In this document: positions 4,606 to 6,138 of the stretch, one piece after another
Numbering within the stretch: the stretch's first letter is position 1
Layout: every line of letters starts with the position of its first letter
NCBI GenBank assembly: GCA_964528035.1
Contig: CAZGQY010000225.1
Span: forward strand, 1 to 6,138
From: CAZGQY01 sp964528035
Lineage (GTDB): Bacteria; Pseudomonadota; Gammaproteobacteria; Methylococcales; UBA1147
Length of the DNA stretch: 6,138 bases
Direction: 5' to 3'
The notes under the pieces: generated by a model
Told to the model about the DNA's origin: nothing
The model's input: only the letters and a program-made list of their open reading frames with translations
The model's database searches: none
Made by a program: the position numbers and the translations under genes

Positions 4606-6138
4606 TCAACGAGATGCAACACGTTTCCATATACTCATTTCTGCAACGCCATATTGAAATTTACGTTGTGTTTCTCGAATGACGAACGGAATATCTTGTG
4701 TGGTGACCAATTCGAATTGTGGCGTCAAAGCTTTTTTTAATCCGTCCAGGGTTGTGAAGTTTTCTCCGTTTACTTTGGTTCCACCGAGCCATTTTGATTT
4801 TTCGGTGTGTTCCTCCAGCCAGGTGTAGGGGGAGCTGATGATCAGATAACCTCGTTCTGTCAGTCGTTCAGGGATGGTTCGCAAAAACATGCGAGGGTCG
4901 TAGAGCCGGTCAATCAGGTTGGCGCAAAAAATAACATCGTAGTTAGAGTACAGGGATTTTAAGTTGCAGGCGTCGCCCTGGGCGAAATTTACCTTGTGTG
5001 TGATATGTTCGTAACCAAAGGTTTCAAGGTTGGCTTCTTCATAAGTGACGAGGTCTCCTTCAGTCGGGATGGTATAGCGAACCTTGCCATTTTCCAGCAT
5101 TCGAAAACCATGTTGGATGAAGCGTGCTGAAAAATCGATACCGTCTACATGATCAAAATAGCGAGCCAGCTCGAATGTTGCGCGACCTACGGAACAGCCA
5201 AGGTCCAATGCTCTGTGTCTGGGTATTTCGGGTAAATATTGCAGTGCAATTTTCGTTAGGGCCAAAGCGTAGTTTTCGACATCAAAATAGTTGGCTCCAT
5301 AGTGAAAATGTAGATAGCGGGAAACCAGTTCGTCAGTTTCGTAGAAATTTATCGTGTCTTCAGGCAGATCATTAGTTTCGGTTTCCACATAGCGAAATCC
5401 TGCGTGTTGGAAGAAATGTCGTCTGAATGCGTAACGGCTGTGTTTGGTTGTTTCATTGCCGGTGGATATCCAGGATCCACCCTTGAAGAGGTTATGTTTG
5501 CCGTCGAAGGTTGGAGTGGAAAAATCGTCATATAATTCATGAACTTTAAATCCAGGGTAACCGTCGATTGCCGTTTCTGTCCATTGCCAGACATTGCCGA
5601 CGATATCGTAGATTCCATTTACAGCGAAGTGATCCACCGGGCAGGACGATGCGTAGTATTCGAGATTGGTATTGCCCGGTGCTTGATCCCAGTGGGGTTG
5701 ATCAATATCGATCATTTCTCTTAATGCACTCCATTCGGCCTCGGTTGGTAGTCGAAATGAACCACCGGATTGCCTGGATTTCCAATTACAAAATGCTTTG
5801 GCTTCCAAATAATTGACTTCTACCGGCCAGTTTAAGGGTAATTTTATTTGTTCCAGTAAGTTGCGTTGATAATATTCATTCTTTTCCTGATACCAGAATC
5901 GCGGCATTTTCGCTTTTGTATATCGCAGCCAGGCAATGCCTTCATCAGTCCAGTAGCTTTCGGTCAGGTACCCACTATCATTGACAAATTCGAGGAACTC
6001 CTGATTAGAGACCAGGTGCTTTGATGTTTTAAAGGTGTTGATATCAACGGTTTTCTGACCGTATTCATTGTCCCATCCGTAAGTGTCAGATTCGAGGGAT
6101 TTTCCCAAAGTCAGTGAGGTTGCAGATATTGTAACCAT
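4606..6138 (-). CDS. ovoA: OvoA, 5-histidylcysteine sulfoxide synthase / mercaptohistidine methyltransferase (5' end outside window)
   Basis: OvoA joins cysteine to C5 of histidine's imidazole using Fe(II) and O2. After a separate lyase (OvoB) has cut the product, its C-terminal domain N-methylates 5-thiohistidine to ovothiol A. The 510 residues seen carry an FGE-sulfatase-like domain (about 1-255) with YGWDNEYG (20-27), GGSFRLPTEAEW (125-136), GNVWQWTE (181-188), FKGGSW (218-223) and GFRY (247-250). A linker NFYETDELVSRYLHFHYG (264-281) leads to a class I SAM methyltransferase (about 285-510): ALDLGCSVGRATFELA (310-325), VDGIDFSARFI (331-341), QGDACNL (387-393), NLIDRLYDP (407-415) and SPYTWLEE (436-443). 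EgtB lacks this C-terminal domain, which supports OvoA. Family members are about 700 aa or more and start with a DinB-like domain holding the iron-binding histidines. Since the window begins at YGWDNEYG, the Met at 6138 is very probably internal and the gene continues beyond the edge. No ovoB is seen downstream. The stop is TGA at 4608-4606. Confidence 0.93.
   Translation of the reverse strand: MVTISATSLTLGKSLESDTYGWDNEYGQKTVDINTFKTSKHLVSNQEFLEFVNDSGYLTESYWTDEGIAWLRYTKAKMPRFWYQEKNEYYQRNLLEQIKLPLNWPVEVNYLEAKAFCNWKSRQSGGSFRLPTEAEWSALREMIDIDQPHWDQAPGNTNLEYYASSCPVDHFAVNGIYDIVGNVWQWTETAIDGYPGFKVHELYDDFSTPTFDGKHNLFKGGSWISTGNETTKHSRYAFRRHFFQHAGFRYVETETNDLPEDTINFYETDELVSRYLHFHYGANYFDVENYALALTKIALQYLPEIPRHRALDLGCSVGRATFELARYFDHVDGIDFSARFIQHGFRMLENGKVRYTIPTEGDLVTYEEANLETFGYEHITHKVNFAQGDACNLKSLYSNYDVIFCANLIDRLYDPRMFLRTIPERLTERGYLIISSPYTWLEEHTEKSKWLGGTKVNGENFTTLDGLKKALTPQFELVTTQDIPFVIRETQRKFQYGVAEMSIWKRVASR

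Noticed and set aside
5349..5618. 89-codon second frame on the minus strand within ovoA
   Set aside because: It overlaps conserved OvoA coding sequence in another frame and has no family features.
6136..6138. Met at the right edge as the true start of ovoA
   Set aside because: Family proteins carry a DinB-like iron-binding domain of roughly 200 residues before this point, and the window begins just ahead of the conserved YGWDNEYG motif.
1..6138. CRISPR array, tRNA or rRNA genes, complete insertion sequence
   Set aside because: No regularly spaced repeats, no tRNA cloverleaf or rRNA sequence, and no transposase were seen on either strand.

Overview
The window looks like a chromosomal segment of a free-living, probably marine, gammaproteobacterium. 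It is moderately AT-rich and carries an outer-membrane lipoprotein maturation gene (lnt, so a Gram-negative), a B12 lower-ligand gene (bluB) and an ovothiol gene (ovoA), a combination seen in Cellvibrio/Teredinibacter/Hahella-like lineages. The taxon is inferred from gene content and remembered family sequences, not from a search.

Layout: bases 1-326 hold no confident gene. They contain a strongly palindromic intergenic element (153-278) that lies just past the 3' end of a minus-strand gene for a 291-aa TPR-like protein (1202-327). A 436-bp region with no gene separates that gene from the divergent plus-strand bluB (1639-2292). A 120-bp gap follows, with a 7-bp hairpin and a 14-mer also found at the left edge of the window. 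Next comes full-length lnt (2413-3954). Abutting the lnt stop, on the minus strand, is the 5' fragment of an AAA_14/DUF4143-type ATPase gene (4216-3953), cut off right after its Walker B motif. Its start region keeps a consensus-like promoter overlapped by a 13-bp inverted repeat that reads as an operator. Beyond it (4217-4605) is a gene-free stretch with a strong plus-strand hairpin plus T-tract (4346-4397), possibly ending a small RNA. The right end is the 3' two-thirds or so of ovoA on the minus strand (4606 to beyond 6138), covering the FGE-sulfatase-like domain and the SAM methyltransferase domain.

Functionally this is a mosaic rather than a pathway. BluB supplies 5,6-dimethylbenzimidazole for cobalamin, Lnt finishes lipoprotein acylation in the inner membrane, and OvoA makes the thiol-histidine antioxidant ovothiol. 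Only bluB and lnt are codirectional. No convincing new multi-gene system is visible. The parts most worth a second look are the palindromic element, the exact 44-residue repeat of the TPR-like protein, the truncated ATPase with its surviving operator-like palindrome, and the structured plus-strand transcript candidate near 4313-4406.
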